Assembly: GCF_013306565.1 (NCBI RefSeq)
Contig: NZ_PZPO01000002.1
Coordinates: 74,501-138,500 of the forward strand
Length of the DNA: 64,000 nucleotides
Reading direction: 5' to 3'
From: Hyphomicrobium sulfonivorans
Lineage (GTDB): Bacteria > Pseudomonadota > Alphaproteobacteria > Rhizobiales > Hyphomicrobiaceae
Of this stretch, positions 27,690-36,228 are shown in pieces (the first letter of the stretch is position 1; each line of letters starts with the position of its first letter). The translations under genes and the position numbers were made by a program. The notes under the pieces were generated by a model that saw nothing but the letters and a program-made list of their open reading frames with translations, had not been told where the DNA came from and ran no database searches.

Positions 27690-29300
27690 TTGGTATCGCG
27701 TAGGAACGCTATCCTCGGCGGATTCACCGCCGCTGTACTGCTGGGCCTGAGCGCAGGTCCGCCCGACGTCGTCGCAGCCTTTGGCTCGACGCGAACGATT
27801 TCGCTGTATCACATCCACACCAAGGAAAATATCTCCGTCACCTACAAGCGTAATGGCAAGTGGGATGAAGCCGCGCTCAAGCAGCTCAACTGGTTCCTGC
27901 GCGACTGGCGCGTCGACAAGGCGACGGAAATCGATCGTAACACCATCGATATCCTGTGGGAGATGCATACCGAGCTCGGCAGCCGCAAGCCGATCCACAT
28001 CATCAGCGCCTATCGCTCACCCCATACCAACGAGATGCTGCGCAAAACCCGCGGCGGGCAGGCGAAGAAAAGCCGCCACATGACGGGACAGGCGATCGAC
28101 GCGACATTCCCCGATGTTTCGCTGAAGAGGATGCGCTACTCAGCCATCATTCGCGAGCGCGGTGGCGTTGGCTATTATCCGACATCAGGCATTCCGTTCG
28201 TGCATGTCGATACCGGTCCGGTGCGCGCATGGCCGCGGCTGGCCCGCAACGAACTGGCACTGCTGTTCCCGAACGGACATTCAAAGCACCGGCCATCATC
28301 CGGTGGCGAGCTGACGCCTGGCGATGTTCGCAAGGCGCGCCAGAACAAGGATCTCGTCCAGCAGATCGCGGCATTCCATGAGCAGCGCAAGAATCCGCAG
28401 CCGGTCACTATTGTAGCGGAAGCGCAGACCTTACCGCCGATCGAGCTTGCGCCGGCGCCCGCACCTGCGGAAGCCTCGCGTCCATCGCTGAGCATTCCTC
28501 CAGCGCCGATCGCGCGTCAGCAGCTGGCGTCCATCGGGATGCCGGCTCTGGTGCCTCCTGCACCGACGCTTGCAAAGCGTCCCATCGCAGCGGTTCCGCC
28601 ACCGTCGGATGTCGATCGCGGACGCCTGAACCATCTGGTGACGCTCGCTTCGCTTGGCCCCTCGGAAGTGATGATCCGCACGAACGAAGCGTCAGCGGCT
28701 GATCGGCGACAGCTTGAGGCGCTGGTGCGCAGAGCTGCATTTGTTGCGCCCGATGCGCCAATGTCGGCAGCCATGGTAGAGCCGCCGGCGAAGTCGATGC
28801 AAACGGCGGCGTTGAGCCTGCCGCATGGCGATAACCACAATCACAGTTCCGGGCACGGGCACGTACAGCCGGGGCCGATTAAGCTGGAGCCGGGGCTGCC
28901 GCTAAGGCCGGGCACCGCGCATGATGCCGGGGCCAACGAAAATGGCCGCTGGGCTTCAGCGCCCGAGTTCGATGACGACCACCCTGAAGAGCTTTCCTAT
29001 CGTCCGTTTCCGGTCGCGCCGTTCCTGACGCAATCGGCCTCCGCCGATGACGAGGTGTTCCTCAAGCTCGTGCACCCGGATCTGCATCGGACACTTGATC
29101 TGCTCGATGACAAGCCGATCGTTCTGCCCATGCGTCTGCGTCCCGGCGATCAGATCGGCGAGGTGTTGTGGGCGCAGCAGTTTAAGGGCAGTGCGGTGGA
29201 TTTCTCCGCCCATGAACAACAGGCGCCCGGTACGCAGGCGGGTGCGCAAGTGGCAGGGGCGGGCATGACATCCCGCTCGGTCAGGACTTCTGCGCGTTAG
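27690..29300 (+). CDS. Tat-exported DUF882 / M15-like peptidase with His-rich tail
   Basis: This protein of about 536 residues starts at TTG 27690, with GAGGTGG upstream. An N-terminal signal with SRR and a long hydrophobic stretch follows, consistent with Tat export of DUF882 proteins. The catalytic-like domain at about 40-190 resembles M15/MepK zinc peptidases. It contains ISAYRSPHTNEML, then KSRHMTGQAIDATF (zinc histidine and aspartate), and PFVHVDTG (second histidine). Such enzymes cut peptidoglycan cross-links or stem peptides. A long proline/alanine-rich region follows, with a histidine-rich cluster HGDNHNHSSGHGH near residues 380-392. Its 3' end overlaps the convergent oxyR gene by 20 bases. 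Confidence 0.83.
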   Translation: MVSRRNAILGGFTAAVLLGLSAGPPDVVAAFGSTRTISLYHIHTKENISVTYKRNGKWDEAALKQLNWFLRDWRVDKATEIDRNTIDILWEMHTELGSRKPIHIISAYRSPHTNEMLRKTRGGQAKKSRHMTGQAIDATFPDVSLKRMRYSAIIRERGGVGYYPTSGIPFVHVDTGPVRAWPRLARNELALLFPNGHSKHRPSSGGELTPGDVRKARQNKDLVQQIAAFHEQRKNPQPVTIVAEAQTLPPIELAPAPAPAEASRPSLSIPPAPIARQQLASIGMPALVPPAPTLAKRPIAAVPPPSDVDRGRLNHLVTLASLGPSEVMIRTNEASAADRRQLEALVRRAAFVAPDAPMSAAMVEPPAKSMQTAALSLPHGDNHNHSSGHGHVQPGPIKLEPGLPLRPGTAHDAGANENGRWASAPEFDDDHPEELSYRPFPVAPFLTQSASADDEVFLKLVHPDLHRTLDLLDDKPIVLPMRLRPGDQIGEVLWAQQFKGSAVDFSAHEQQAPGTQAGAQVAGAGMTSRSVRTSAR

Positions 29301-30264
29301 TGCTGACCGAGCTTTCCAGTGCCGCGCTGTCCTGTGCGGTCTCGGTTTGAACCGGCGGCGTGCAAGCCTTCGACCATGCAAGCTTGATAAGGCGGCCCAG
29401 TTCGCGGAAGTCGTCGGCGCGGGGCGAGGTTGCGCGCCATGCGAGACCAACCGTGCGCAACGGCTGCGGCTCCACAAAACGGGTGATGCCGATGTCCCGT
29501 CCGCGCGCTTCCACGTTCAGGCACATCTCCGGCAGCAGGGTGATGCCGTAACCGGCGGCCACCATCTCGACGATGGTTGAAAGGCTGGAAACGCCGAACG
29601 TGTTGACGGCAGATGATTGCTGCAGGCTGCAATAAGTGAGCGCCTGCTCCCGCAAGCAATGTCCTTCCTCAAGCAGCAGCAGGCGTTCGTGCTCGATCAG
29701 ATCCTTCGTCGCGCGCACGCGGCTTGCGAGCTTCTTGGATTTCGGCAGCGCCAGCAGGAAGTGGTCATCAAACAGAGGCATCGTCTCGATGTCCGCCTGT
29801 GTGATCGGCAGGGCTAGCAGCACGACATCCAGCTTGCCCTCGGTCAGCTCCTGCATCAGCAGCAACGTCTGCGTTTCGCGGACATGCAATTCAAGCGTGG
29901 GGTAGCCTTCCCGCAGCAGAGGCAGTAACGGCGGCAGCATGTAGGGTGCGATCGACGGAATGACGCCGAGCCGCAGCGAGCCTGCAAGCACTTTGTTGGC
30001 GTGCAGGGCGAAGTCGATCATCTCGTTGACGTCACACAGGATGCGGGCGGCTCTGGCGGCGATTTCGCGGCCCTTGTCGGAAAGCAGCACGCCGGAGCGC
30101 GTCCGTTCGACCAGTACAAGGCCGAGCTGCTGCTCCAGCTCGGTGATTTGCATCGACAGGGCTGGCTGCGTGATTGAGCACGCTTCCGCGGCGCGCCCGA
30201 AGTGTTGTTCGCGAGCGAGCGCGTCAAAGTAGCGTAGCTGTTTCAGTGTAACGTGTGGTCGCAT
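29281..30264 (-). CDS. oxyR: Hydrogen peroxide-sensing LysR regulator OxyR
   Basis: This 327-residue protein has a LysR winged HTH (TLKQLRYFDALAREQHFGRAAE, TQPALSMQI) and an effector domain. Peroxide-sensing cysteines C203 and C212 lie in LEEGHCLREQALTYCS. They have the same nine-residue spacing as C199 and C208 of E. coli OxyR, which form a disulfide on oxidation. The GHCLR block is diagnostic. The ATG at 30264 begins the conserved N-terminus. The C-terminus is about 20 residues longer than in E. coli and rich in T/S/A. No katG or ahpC lies divergent, so its regulon is elsewhere. Confidence 0.9.
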   Translation of the reverse strand: MRPHVTLKQLRYFDALAREQHFGRAAEACSITQPALSMQITELEQQLGLVLVERTRSGVLLSDKGREIAARAARILCDVNEMIDFALHANKVLAGSLRLGVIPSIAPYMLPPLLPLLREGYPTLELHVRETQTLLLMQELTEGKLDVVLLALPITQADIETMPLFDDHFLLALPKSKKLASRVRATKDLIEHERLLLLEEGHCLREQALTYCSLQQSSAVNTFGVSSLSTIVEMVAAGYGITLLPEMCLNVEARGRDIGITRFVEPQPLRTVGLAWRATSPRADDFRELGRLIKLAWSKACTPPVQTETAQDSAALESSVSTNAQKS

Positions 30265-30750
30265 AAGAAATACTGATCCAAACCAGCATAACATCCGATT
30301 GGATCTTATGGTGCCACCTGCCTACACCATCTGCAACGACGATGTGGCCGCTGGTATTCACGGCTTCGTCATTCTGATCGGCAGGGTAAGGGAAACCACG
30401 CCCTCTAGCCGTGGGCGCCTCGGCCGAGCGCCGAATTTGGCCGGGGCGCTCTTTATCTTCCCGTCATCTCCCGCCGCTTCGGTTTTCTCATCGTCTCGGA
30501 GCCCGGCGTTCGGAAGAACGCGCGTCGCAGTCATGCGCGCTCCTGATCGCCAGCGGGACAGCGTCAACCCAAGATGCTTCAGCGCATAGTTTCGCGCGCG
30601 CTGAACCAGCAGGGCCCATCCGCGGCGCCTATCGCTTGATTGATGCCTCTGCATCTGCCGTCACGATATTGCCATTTGATTGTCGCGCTTCCGACGAACG
30701 ATCAAGGCATCGTATCCGAACTTGTGATGATAGCTGCATCGGGGGAAGAG
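30265..30750. other. Intergenic region upstream of oxyR
   Basis: These 486 bases must contain the oxyR promoter. Frames here show no recognisable protein and lack good ribosome binding sites. I see no RNA gene. T-N11-A LysR-type motifs are too loose to assign. Confidence 0.45.
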
Positions 30751-31161
30751 ATGCTGCCGGATATGATCGCAAGCATCATCCTGGTGGGGATGATGCTCGT
30801 TCCAATTCTCAATATCTTTGTTGGGGTAATCGTAGGCGCCGGCATTGCCGGGGTCTCCGGAGCCGCACTCGGACTGCTTGTTGCGCTGCTGATCATGGCT
30901 GCGGAACACATTGCGGTGTCGGGTGTGTACACCACTGCGTTTTTGGTCCGTCCGCTTAAGCGGGCCAACGCAATTCTAATCGCTCAGCCGCAGCCGTTTT
31001 CGGTTAGGCGCAATGCGGTTGTGCTGCGAAATGCGTCGCGCAATCGTGCTGTGCCGAGGTTTGCGCGCAGGTTGAGAAATGAGCAGGCTCCAGCCCACGC
31101 TCTTTCAGGAATGGTCGGTGTAAGGCCGTCCGCGAAATCACCGTTGTCGATCTCGTACTGA
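30751..31161 (+). CDS. Possible small membrane protein (weak)
   Basis: The ATG has GGGGGAAGAG directly upstream. The first 55 residues form two hydrophobic helices with glycine-rich spacing (IASIILVGMMLVPILNIF and GAALGLLVALLIMAAEH). The second half is arginine/asparagine-rich and unlike a normal protein, so the real product may be only the N-terminal part, or the frame may be chance. No family is recognised. It sits alone between oxyR and the ParB-like gene. Confidence 0.33.
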   Translation: MLPDMIASIILVGMMLVPILNIFVGVIVGAGIAGVSGAALGLLVALLIMAAEHIAVSGVYTTAFLVRPLKRANAILIAQPQPFSVRRNAVVLRNASRNRAVPRFARRLRNEQAPAHALSGMVGVRPSAKSPLSISY

Positions 31162-31253
31162 GCTCGAACTCGGTTTGAATCATGAACAGGGCGGAGGCAG
31201 CGCTTTGATGTCGCTTCTTCCGCCCTGTTTGCATTTTCAACCAAGCGTTAACC

Positions 31254-31302
31254 CCGTTCCCAAGAAACTGGCGCCATCTCGGATCGCATTCTTGGGGAAC
31301 GG
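31254..31302 (+). promoter_or_regulatory. Inverted repeat masking the ribosome binding site of the ParB-like gene
   Basis: CCGTTCCCAAGAA (31254-31266) is complementary, with one bulged G, to TTCTTGGGGAACGG (31289-31302). The right arm ends directly at the ATG at 31303 and contains the only purine-rich GGGG that could act as a Shine-Dalgarno. Folding would hide it. The 22-base spacer holds a GGCGCC palindrome. Confidence 0.6.
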
Positions 31303-31995
31303 ATGCAGCCAGTTCTATCTGGAAAACGCGCTGCACTGCGCGACCTGCCGCCATCGATTATTTTCAGTGACATTGATACGCAGCCCATACATCGGGTGGC
31401 CGTCGATGCGCTACGTCCCACACAAATGGCGGTCGGGATGCGGGCGGTTGAAGCCAAGCGTGAAAAGCTGGCGCGCCTGACCAGGCGGCCTCGGAAGCTG
31501 ACGCACTATTTGCAGCGCCGAGCCATTCCCGCCGTGTTGGGCCCCGGCGAAGAGCTTTACATCATCGATCACCACCACCTCAGTCTGGCGCTGTTCCAGA
31601 GCGGCGTGCCCGATACATTCGTGCGTGTGGTTGCGGATTTTTCAAACCGTCGGCGGCTGGCGTTTCTGCGCGCGATGCAGGCGCACGGCTGGTTGCGGTC
31701 GTGTGACGGCGAAGGGCGCACGATATCGCCTGTGCTGCTACCCGCTACGGTGGGGCACTTGCAGGCAGATCATTATCGCGATCTTGCGTGGTCGGTGAGA
31801 GAGGCGGGCGGTTTCAGGAAGTCGCCGATCCCGTTCAGCGAATTCGTTTGGGCGGATTTCTTCCGCGAGCACATACCAGCTGAGCTGGTGCAGCAGGATT
31901 TCCTCTCAGCGCACAGAAGCGCCATGCGCATCGCACGGTCGCGCTCGGCTTCTCATTTGCCAGGCTGCAAGCGCGGCAAGTCCTTAAGCGACTAA
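31303..31995 (+). CDS. ParB-like nuclease-domain protein (ParBc_2 type)
   Basis: This 230-residue protein has a ParB/sulfiredoxin-like N-terminal fold. It contains VDALRPTQMAVGMRAVEAK near residue 34, corresponding to the PTQ-x-VG motif of the ParBc_2 family. LYIIDHHHLSLAL near 85 takes the place of the G/DGHHR nucleotide motif. There is no HTH domain, so it is not a centromere-binding ParB. ParBc_2 proteins are uncharacterised; some ParB-fold proteins bind CTP or ATP, others are nucleases. It is not part of a parA locus. A hairpin covers the translation start. Confidence 0.8.
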   Translation: MQPVLSGKRAALRDLPPSIIFSDIDTQPIHRVAVDALRPTQMAVGMRAVEAKREKLARLTRRPRKLTHYLQRRAIPAVLGPGEELYIIDHHHLSLALFQSGVPDTFVRVVADFSNRRRLAFLRAMQAHGWLRSCDGEGRTISPVLLPATVGHLQADHYRDLAWSVREAGGFRKSPIPFSEFVWADFFREHIPAELVQQDFLSAHRSAMRIARSRSASHLPGCKRGKSLSD

Positions 31996-32000
31996 CGCAA

Positions 32001-32029
32001 ACGGCGACCGTTCTGAGAACGGCCGCCGT
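32001..32029. terminator. Hairpin between the convergent ParB-like and FixK-like genes
   Basis: ACGGCG-a-CCGTTC pairs with GAACGG-c-CGCCGT around TGA. It lies five bases after the ParB-like stop and could serve both directions. T tracts are weak on both sides. Confidence 0.6.
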
Positions 32030-32080
32030 CATTTGCTCTGCGTGTGTCAGTTGCAATGTCGCTTGGGAAGCGATTGCGGC

Positions 32081-32800
32081 TCAGCCGCCGGCTTGCTCGT
32101 CGCAAAACCGCTGAAGAAGGCCAGGATCGGTAATCACGATCTTGTCCCGGCGCGTGGTCTGGATGGCGCCGCTCTGCTTGAGAGCCTTGATGGCGCGGCA
32201 TACGGTTTCGATAGCGAGGCCGAGGTAGCTGGCCATATCTGCCTGGGGCAGCGCCACGCGTTCGTGCGGGACCTTGTCGGTAATGCTCGGCAGCGACAGC
32301 ACCAGCTTGGCTACGGAAGCCGTGGCGGAGGTGCGCATGCGCGTGCGGCTCTCTTCCTGCAGCTTCTCCAGCTTGCGGGTCAGAGCCCAGCCAATGCGTC
32401 TTTGCAACTGAGGTGAATTCTCGATGGCGCTGCGGCCAATGCTGGCGAGTGTCGATCGCGTCAAGGCTTCTGCCTTGCAGCCGTAGTGCGGTCCCGAAAC
32501 CATGCCCAGCACGGCGCCCGGACCGGCAACCTCGATCACTTCTCTCTGCCCGGCAGCGTTGAGGCGCGTGACGACAACCGCGCCGGAAATGACCTGGAAG
32601 ATGACGTCGTTGATCTGGTCGGCATCAAAGATCGTCTGGCCTTTAGAATAGATCACGCTGGTGATCTTGTCGGCGTAGCTATCCAGTCGGGGTGTGTCGG
32701 AAGGCACTGAAGCGGGCGCGCTCATTGCTTCTCGGACGGGTGGGCTTGCTAGTTCCTGCGCTATGGGAGTTACACGCGCAGTGTTATCGGATCGCGACAT
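32081..32800 (-). CDS. FixK-like CRP/FNR regulator without iron-sulfur ligands
   Basis: This 239-residue regulator has a cyclic-nucleotide-binding-like beta barrel (about 50-135: IYSKGQTIFDADQINDVIFQVISGAVV), a long dimer helix and a C-terminal winged HTH. The recognition helix reads LGLAIETVCRAIKAL. The FNR contacts E-x-x-S-R appear as E198-T-V-C201-R202. The N-terminal cysteine cluster of FNR is absent and the only other cysteines are C108 and C233. It should therefore behave like FixK, being controlled by transcription rather than directly by oxygen. It lies just upstream of, and divergent to, the cbb3 oxidase genes. It probably activates them through TTGAC/GTCAA-type boxes in the leader. 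Confidence 0.85.
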   Translation of the reverse strand: MSRSDNTARVTPIAQELASPPVREAMSAPASVPSDTPRLDSYADKITSVIYSKGQTIFDADQINDVIFQVISGAVVVTRLNAAGQREVIEVAGPGAVLGMVSGPHYGCKAEALTRSTLASIGRSAIENSPQLQRRIGWALTRKLEKLQEESRTRMRTSATASVAKLVLSLPSITDKVPHERVALPQADMASYLGLAIETVCRAIKALKQSGAIQTTRRDKIVITDPGLLQRFCDEQAGG

Positions 32801-32870
32801 ATTTCGTCTCGCCACAAATCGTTCTGTCGGCGTTGGACAGAACGACGTCATTGAATGGAACGTAGGTCGG

Positions 32871-33275
32871 TCAGGCGAGGTCGGGCGGTGGCGCGCGCGG
32901 CTGTGCGATCACTTCAAAGCGATGCGTCGCGCCAGTGCGATGTGAAGCCGCGTTGCGTACGTAGCGCGTCGCTACAGGCGGAATGACGTTCGCAATCGTA
33001 GATAGCGCTGTCGGCGTCGACAGCAGTACGAATGCGTCACACAGCGTGCGTTGCGTCGAATGGAGAGATGCAAGCGATGCGCGTGGTGGTGTGTTGTTGT
33101 CGTTATCACTGCGCGTGCAGATCGAAGGCAGTGATCCGTCCGGTAGCGCGTAAGCCGTAAAATCCGGACCTGTAGGGCGCGAAGGGCGATGCGCAAGCGG
33201 CACGGCCAACAGCACCAGCCCGTAGAGGGCGGCGAGCAGAAATCTGGCGCTGTATGAACGTTGAGGATTCCACAT
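32871..33275 (-). CDS. DUF2946-like small exported or membrane protein
   Basis: This 134-residue protein has an N-terminal membrane helix or signal (YSARFLLAALYGLVLLAVPLAH). The mature part has two cysteines, in SLPSICTRSD and RTLCDAFVLL, followed by a hydrophobic stretch and a proline-rich tail. This order resembles DUF2946 proteins, where the cysteines and nearby histidines suggest metal, possibly copper, handling. The match is from memory and is moderate. It is on the same strand as the FixK-like gene, 70 bases upstream of it, so the two may be co-transcribed from the promoter region shared with ccoN. Confidence 0.6.
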   Translation of the reverse strand: MWNPQRSYSARFLLAALYGLVLLAVPLAHRPSRPTGPDFTAYALPDGSLPSICTRSDNDNNTPPRASLASLHSTQRTLCDAFVLLSTPTALSTIANVIPPVATRYVRNAASHRTGATHRFEVIAQPRAPPPDLA

Positions 33276-33375
33276 GGTGCAGCATCGTATGCAGGACCAT
33301 TTGAAAGCGTCAATTTATCCCTCGGAAAACAACCAGTAAGTCGCAGTTGCCGTAAGGCAGAATGTCGCTATCCGG

Positions 33376-33389
33376 TTGACCATGATCAC
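33376..33389. promoter_or_regulatory. Candidate FNR/FixK box 1
   Basis: TTGAC-CATG-ATCAC differs from the FNR consensus TTGAT-N4-ATCAA at two positions, the fifth base and the last. It lies about 100 bases upstream of the DUF2946-like gene start and 611 bases before ccoN, so it may serve either side. Confidence 0.5.
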
Positions 33390-33438
33390 ACCCATGCATG
33401 TTCTTTGTTCGAGTTAAAAGGTGTGCTGTGATCCAGCG

Positions 33439-33452
33439 TCGACTGAAGTCAA
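33439..33452. promoter_or_regulatory. Candidate FNR/FixK box 2
   Basis: TCGAC-TGAA-GTCAA is a near-palindrome with one mismatch to TTGAC-N4-GTCAA, a form accepted by CRP/FNR-family proteins. Its centre is 63 bases from box 1, six helical turns, which would put both on the same DNA face. Confidence 0.42.
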
Positions 33453-33541
33453 TTTGGGTGCGACGTAAGTGTTCGTTGACCCCCGGGGGGTGCCATAGGC
33501 CACTAGGGCCCATGCTGAGAGAGAGTGACGCATTGGTCCTC

Positions 33542-33581
33542 GTGGAAGCAGGCGCCGTATGTAGGCGCTTCCTGTTTCCAC
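33542..33581 (+). other. Long imperfect hairpin in the ccoN leader
   Basis: GTGGAAGCAGGCGCC (33542-33556) pairs with GGCGCTTCCTGTTTCCAC (33564-33581) over a seven-base loop, with one mismatch and a three-base bulge. There is no downstream T run, so it looks like a structured leader RNA rather than a terminator. Confidence 0.55.
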
Positions 33582-33999
33582 TCGATCCGAGGCCTGATCT
33601 CTCTCGCGACATAACGTCGGTACGGCTTGCCTGGGGAAGCAACCTTCGTGCAGATGTCCGTCGCTTCAGGAACGAACCTGGGCGCGGAAATCCGTCGGGA
33701 AGCAAACCCGGTTACGGCCCAAATAAAATAACGGAAGCCGGTGCATGTGATGCGCCGTCGGATTGGTTTGTTGCCGGCGCTGCGCGGTTGCTAACCATAA
33801 CTCGCTTCCAGCAGAGGAAACGCTAACGCGCGGTAGCAGACGACACGCTTGATGTGGTGCGAAAGCGCGCTGCGCCAAGTGTGGGCCGAGCGTAGCCAGA
33901 CAGAAATGAGAACGAGCCGTCATGTGCGCCAGAGGTGCTGGACGGCTTATCGGCGGGATCAGGTGCGTCAGCACGCTCTAATGGAATTTTGTTATCGCG

Positions 34000-35487
34000 A
34001 TGGCCATAGCAGCAGCAACAACACCATTATCGGACGTTCACGACAGAACCACTTCGGTTCCCGAATATAACGAAAGCGTCATACGCGCGTTCACCGTGGC
34101 GACGGTCCTCTGGGCCGTCTTCGGTCTTTCGGCCGGTGTGTGGGTCGCGCTGCTTCTGGCGTTTCCCCAGCTCAACGTCGGCGAGTTCTTCACCTTCGGC
34201 CGCCTGCGTCCGGTACACACCTCGGGTGTGATCCTGGGCTTCGGTGGCAACGCGCTGCTGGCGACATCGCTATATGTCGTGCAACGCACCTGCCAGGCTC
34301 GACTGTGGGGTGGGCGTAATCTCGCCAGCCTGCTGTTCTGGAGCTACCAGATCGTGATGGTGGCCGCCGTCATCAGCTATCCGCTGGGCCTGACGCAGTC
34401 ACAGGAATATGCGGAGCCGGAGTGGTTCCTCGACATTCTGATCACGCTGGTCTGGTTGCTGTATCTCGCCATCTTCGTCGGCACGCTGGTCAATCGTCGC
34501 GAACCGCATATCTATGTCGCGAACTGGTTCTTCCTGGCCTTCATCATTACCGTTGCCGTGCTGCACATCGTCAACAACATGGCGATGCCGATCTCGTGGA
34601 CGTCAACGAAGAGCTATTCGTTTTACTCCGGCGTTCAGAGCGCCATGATCCAGTGGTGGTACGGGCACAACATGGTGGGCTTCTGGCTCACCGCCGGCTT
34701 CATCGGCATGATGTACTACTTCGTGCCGAAGCAGGCCGAGCGCCCGATCTACTCCTACCGTCTGTCGATCGTGCACTTCTGGGCGCTGGTGTTCCTGTAT
34801 ATCTGGGTCGGTCCGCACCATCTTCACTTCACGGCGCTGCCGGACTGGACGCAGACGCTCGGCGCTGCATTCTCGATCATGCTTTGGATCCCCTCATGGG
34901 GCGGCATGATCAACGGCATCATGACCCTTTCGGGCGCCTGGCATAAGCTGCGCACCGATCCGATCATCCGCTTCCTCGTCGTGGCTGTTGCCTTCTATGG
35001 CATGTCGACCTTCGAAGGTCCGCTGATGGCGCTGAAGCCTGTGAACGCGCTTTCGCATTACACGGACTGGACCGTTGGCCACGTGCATTCCGGTGCATTG
35101 GGATGGTGCGCGCTGATGGCGTTCGGATCGCTGTATCACCTCGCTGGCAAGCTTTGGAACCGTCCGCTGTGGTCAATGAAGCTGGTTGAGGTTCACTTCT
35201 GGCTCGCAGCTATCGGCATCGTTCTCTACATCACCGCGATGTGGGTCTCGGGTATTACCCAGGGCCTGATGTGGAAGGCTTATGACGACTACGGCTTCCT
35301 TATGTACTCGTTCACCGACAGCGTCGCGATGCTGCATCCCTACTATGTCGTCCGGGCACTTGGCGGAATCTTCTTCCTCGCCGGCGCCATCCTGTTCGCG
35401 ATCAACATCTTCATGACGATCTACGGGGCGCATGAGCAAAAGTCCGCTGACAAGCGACTTTCTGCTCGCCCGGCCCCTGCGGAGTAA
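34000..35487 (+). CDS. ccoN: cbb3-type cytochrome c oxidase subunit I CcoN
   Basis: This 495-residue, 12-helix catalytic subunit binds heme b and the heme b3-CuB centre and reduces oxygen at low concentration. Ligand histidines are visible in [25 protein letters not shown] and [12 protein letters not shown]. The last 20 residues are a short cytosolic tail. The ATG at 34000 has a weak ribosome binding site, and a longer N-terminus, as in some Rhizobiales, is not supported by the frame. It is first of ccoNOQP-ccoGHS, with seven bases before ccoO. Confidence 0.97.
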   Translation: MAIAAATTPLSDVHDRTTSVPEYNESVIRAFTVATVLWAVFGLSAGVWVALLLAFPQLNVGEFFTFGRLRPVHTSGVILGFGGNALLATSLYVVQRTCQARLWGGRNLASLLFWSYQIVMVAAVISYPLGLTQSQEYAEPEWFLDILITLVWLLYLAIFVGTLVNRREPHIYVANWFFLAFIITVAVLHIVNNMAMPISWTSTKSYSFYSGVQSAMIQWWYGHNMVGFWLTAGFIGMMYYFVPKQAERPIYSYRLSIVHFWALVFLYIWVGPHHLHFTALPDWTQTLGAAFSIMLWIPSWGGMINGIMTLSGAWHKLRTDPIIRFLVVAVAFYGMSTFEGPLMALKPVNALSHYTDWTVGHVHSGALGWCALMAFGSLYHLAGKLWNRPLWSMKLVEVHFWLAAIGIVLYITAMWVSGITQGLMWKAYDDYGFLMYSFTDSVAMLHPYYVVRALGGIFFLAGAILFAINIFMTIYGAHEQKSADKRLSARPAPAE

Positions 35488-35494
35488 GCCGATT

Positions 35495-36220
35495 ATGAAT
35501 CACGCACTCATTGAAAAATCGGTCGCTCTGCTGTTCATGCTGACGTTCATCGTCATCTCGATCGGCGGCCTCGTACAGATCGTGCCGCTGTTCAAGATCG
35601 CAACAACCGTTCCGCCGGTTGAAGGCATGCGTCCCTACACGCCGCTTGAGCAGCTGGGGCGCAACATCTACACGCGCGAAGGCTGCTACACCTGCCACAG
35701 CCAGATGATCCGTCCGTTCCGCGATGAAGTGGAGCGTTACGGCCATTATTCGATCCCGGCTGAGAGCATGTACGACCACCCGTTCCTCTGGGGATCGAAG
35801 CGCACCGGTCCGGATCTGGCGCGCGTCGGCGGCAAGTATTCGAATGCCTGGCAGCTGGCGCATCTCGTCAATCCGCAGAGCGTGGTGCCGGTGTCGATTA
35901 TGCCGTCATACGCGTTCCTGAAGGACAAGCCGCTGCAGTACGATGATATCGATCTGCATCTCAATGCGCTGCGCTCGGTCGGTGTGCCCTACAGCGACGA
36001 GATGCTCGAAAAGGCGCGGGCCGACATCGAGGCGCAGGCGACGGGCCAGGGCGACACCGACGATTTGCTGAAGCGCTATCCCAAGGCGCGGTTGGGCGAC
36101 TTCGACGCCAATCCATCTGAGATTACCGAGATGGATGCATTGATTGCGTATCTGCAGATCCTCGGTGCACTCGTCGACTTTTCCGAACCCGGTGCAGCCA
36201 ACGCAACCCCGGCGAAATGA
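35495..36220 (+). CDS. ccoO: cbb3-type oxidase monoheme subunit CcoO
   Basis: This 241-residue protein has one N-terminal membrane anchor (ALLFMLTFIVISIGGLVQI) and a periplasmic cytochrome c domain. The heme motif is CYTCH near residue 68, preceded by GRNIYTREG, and the axial methionine is probably in VVPVSIMPSY. It passes electrons from CcoP to CcoN. The ATG at 35495 is used because it starts the anchor; a longer frame overlapping ccoN is not needed. GGAG lies ten bases upstream. Confidence 0.96.
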   Translation: MNHALIEKSVALLFMLTFIVISIGGLVQIVPLFKIATTVPPVEGMRPYTPLEQLGRNIYTREGCYTCHSQMIRPFRDEVERYGHYSIPAESMYDHPFLWGSKRTGPDLARVGGKYSNAWQLAHLVNPQSVVPVSIMPSYAFLKDKPLQYDDIDLHLNALRSVGVPYSDEMLEKARADIEAQATGQGDTDDLLKRYPKARLGDFDANPSEITEMDALIAYLQILGALVDFSEPGAANATPAK

Positions 36221-36228
36221 GACCGCTT

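Larger units (their letters stand above)
33276..33999. other. Long leader/promoter region of the cbb3 operon
   Basis: These 724 bases separate the DUF2946-like gene and ccoN. Open frames here have no protein likeness. The region contains two FNR/FixK-type boxes near its left end, a long imperfect hairpin in the middle and a GC palindrome CCCCCGGGGGG near 33480. If the boxes drive ccoN, its transcript has an untranslated leader of about 500 bases. Confidence 0.6.

Noticed and set aside
33398-33826. 142-codon frame in the ccoN leader
   Set aside because: No family likeness, poor start context, and it spans the hairpin and palindromes.
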